DNA of 64,000 nt from the NCBI RefSeq assembly GCF_040219335.1, contig NZ_JAVJSQ010000006.1, positions 124,001 to 188,000 of the forward strand, given 5' to 3'. Both the position numbers and the translations under genes were made by a program. The notes under the pieces were generated by a model, which was not told the origin of the DNA, made no database searches, and saw only the letters and a list, made by a program, of their open reading frames with translations. Shown here in pieces: positions 63,081-64,000 of the stretch (positions within the stretch are counted from its first letter, which is position 1; each line of letters begins with the position of its first letter). This DNA is from Gimesia sp. GTDB taxonomy: Bacteria; Planctomycetota; Planctomycetia; Planctomycetales; Planctomycetaceae.

Positions 63081-63461
63081 TCAGCAGAGAAACGACATCT
63101 GCGCACAGCGCAGCGCACGACCGGCGGGTGGGGGCGGCGCGGAAGAAAGCGGTCGGGAAACCGAGTGAATGTCTGAGAGAAGGGATTCGGTCTCTGAAAG
63201 GACAGGCATGATCCAGAGGGGAGTCAGCAATGTCAGATCCAGTTGATCGGCTTTATCATGGATCGCTCCGAAACAGAAGCACTGGCAACATTCATCAGAG
63301 GCATGCTCTGGGGAGAGTGGTGTTTCTGAAGTCGGCGGCTGACAGTGACTGCAGCAGCCAGTGCTGACGGCGTCTGTAGATTCTGCGCCGGCTGGCATGC
63401 AATTTAACGGGCAGGCCAGAATCATCAGGGAGCACAGAAATGAAAACAGCTTCTCAGTCAC
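63081..63461 (-). CDS. small exported Cys-rich protein of unknown function
   Basis: A 126-residue protein starting at GTG (63461) with AAGAAGG 5-6 bases upstream. A signal peptide (LFSFLCSLMILACPLNCMPA) is followed by cysteine clusters CCSHCQPPTSE and CCQCFCFGAIHD. A hydrophobic stretch LTLLTPLWIMPVL and a Pro-rich tail follow. I recognise no family. The cysteines could hold a metal ion. Position upstream of the exporter that contains another Cys-rich lipoprotein suggests a shared task, possibly metal handling, but this is only inference. Confidence 0.65.
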   Translation of the reverse strand: MTEKLFSFLCSLMILACPLNCMPAGAESTDAVSTGCCSHCQPPTSETPLSPEHASDECCQCFCFGAIHDKADQLDLTLLTPLWIMPVLSETESLLSDIHSVSRPLSSAPPPPAGRALRCAQMSFLC

Positions 63462-63522
63462 AAATAACCTTCTTCTTACTAGTTCCTTCTCATCCTAGTC
63501 GTTCCCAAGTCTCAAGACAACA

Positions 63523-64000
63523 TCATTTCGCCTGCCGCATCTGAAATTCGGGGAAGCGTTCTTTGTCGCGCTCGCGGACTCGTATCCAGTGATCGGTAAA
63601 GGAGAGGTTGTCGTGAACTTCCACTGCCGGCATATGACATTGCAGGCACTGACTTTGCATCGACTCTTTGGAACACACCGGTGCATGATCCTTGAGATCG
63701 CTGTGACAGTTCAGGCAGATCTGGCGGTAATATTCCGGATCGCGGCTGGCCTGCTGATGCGGATTGTGACAGGTGGTACAGTCAAAGCGGGCCGATTTGC
63801 CGTCCGCCAGTTTGACGTCGGTCTGCTTCAGGAAACAGGGGCTCTGAGACATTCCCACGGGGGCAAAACGATAGAGCAGATCATTCGCAGGATGGATTTC
63901 ATCCGCCTCCAGTTGATCGAAGCGGCGATGGCACTCTCCACAGCGATTGATCGACTCCAGAGGGGTCAGTGAACTCCATTTGGTCAGCTTGAGATCTTTA
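63523..64000 (-). CDS. multihaem cytochrome c family protein, 5' end outside window
   Basis: The C-terminal ~158 residues of a gene that starts beyond the right edge. Four CxxCH haem c sites are visible: CGECH (the partner of NRCGECHRRFDQL), CTTCH in FDCTTCHNPHQQ, CLNCH in RQICLNCHSDLK and CLQCH in QSQCLQCHMPAVEVH. Additional His residues could be axial ligands. The layout resembles NrfA/octahaem-type or doubled CXXCH-motif domains, but the family cannot be fixed without the N-terminal part. It would be exported and haem-loaded in the periplasm. It lies 61 bases upstream of the small Cys-rich gene on the same strand. Confidence 0.85.
   Translation of the reverse strand, partial: KDLKLTKWSSLTPLESINRCGECHRRFDQLEADEIHPANDLLYRFAPVGMSQSPCFLKQTDVKLADGKSARFDCTTCHNPHQQASRDPEYYRQICLNCHSDLKDHAPVCSKESMQSQCLQCHMPAVEVHDNLSFTDHWIRVRERDKERFPEFQMRQAK

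Overview
The window looks like chromosomal DNA of a planctomycete, probably in or near the genus Gimesia (formerly Planctomyces). The main evidence is a set of families expanded in that phylum: two DUF1559 pseudopilin-like proteins ending in an H-X9-DG motif, two Tat-exported DUF1501 proteins, secreted PQQ-type beta-propeller proteins, multihaem cytochrome c, and a Ser/Thr kinase. The genus is an inference from overall resemblance; no marker gene was compared. There is no rRNA, transposase, integrase or CRISPR array. One tRNA gene, tRNA-Lys(TTT), is present.

Layout. 1-4.2 kb (minus): a large exported protein running off the left edge, then a peroxiredoxin-kinase fusion gene broken by one in-frame TAG, then tRNA-Lys with its terminator. 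4.5-11 kb: an aldehyde dehydrogenase facing away from a flavin-halogenase-like oxidoreductase, htpG, a Tat-exported TIM-barrel isomerase, and csrA with a structured leader. 11.2-25.3 kb (minus): a tightly packed run of nine genes, a MOSC protein plus eight envelope genes. In transcription order the envelope genes encode a secreted alpha-toroid/HEAT protein, a one-pass membrane protein, an ExbB-type motor stator, ExbD, a second ExbD with a zinc ribbon and a long acidic linker, a 1227-residue FHA-TM-TPR-propeller protein, a solute-binding-protein-5-like protein with a helical front half, and an exported unknown. This is the best candidate for an undescribed system. 25.4-33.4 kb (minus): a MazG-like pyrophosphohydrolase, a TPR/zinc-peptidase protein and an Lhr helicase.

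33.9-49.2 kb (plus): an NfeD-type membrane protease, rpsO-pnp with a structured leader and a strong terminator, an NtrB/NtrC-like two-component pair, a TetR-adaptor-RND efflux operon flanked by two copies of a 15-bp palindrome, a secreted sialidase-like protein and two small unknowns. 49.2-57.8 kb: a secreted propeller protein, a DUF1559-lipoprotein-DUF1559 cluster, two DUF1501 genes and a LexA-like protein with only the DNA-binding domain. 57.8-64 kb (minus): a MacB/LolD-type exporter with two different FtsX permeases, an ATPase, an adaptor and a lipoprotein, preceded by a small Cys-rich exported protein and a multihaem cytochrome c running off the right edge.

How the parts connect: rpsO-pnp, htpG, csrA, lhr and tRNA-Lys are housekeeping. 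Most other genes concern the cell envelope: energy-coupled complexes, exporters and secreted proteins. Starts were moved inward from the longest frame wherever a ribosome-binding site or family alignment supported it. All functions are inferred by reading the sequence; no database search was run.
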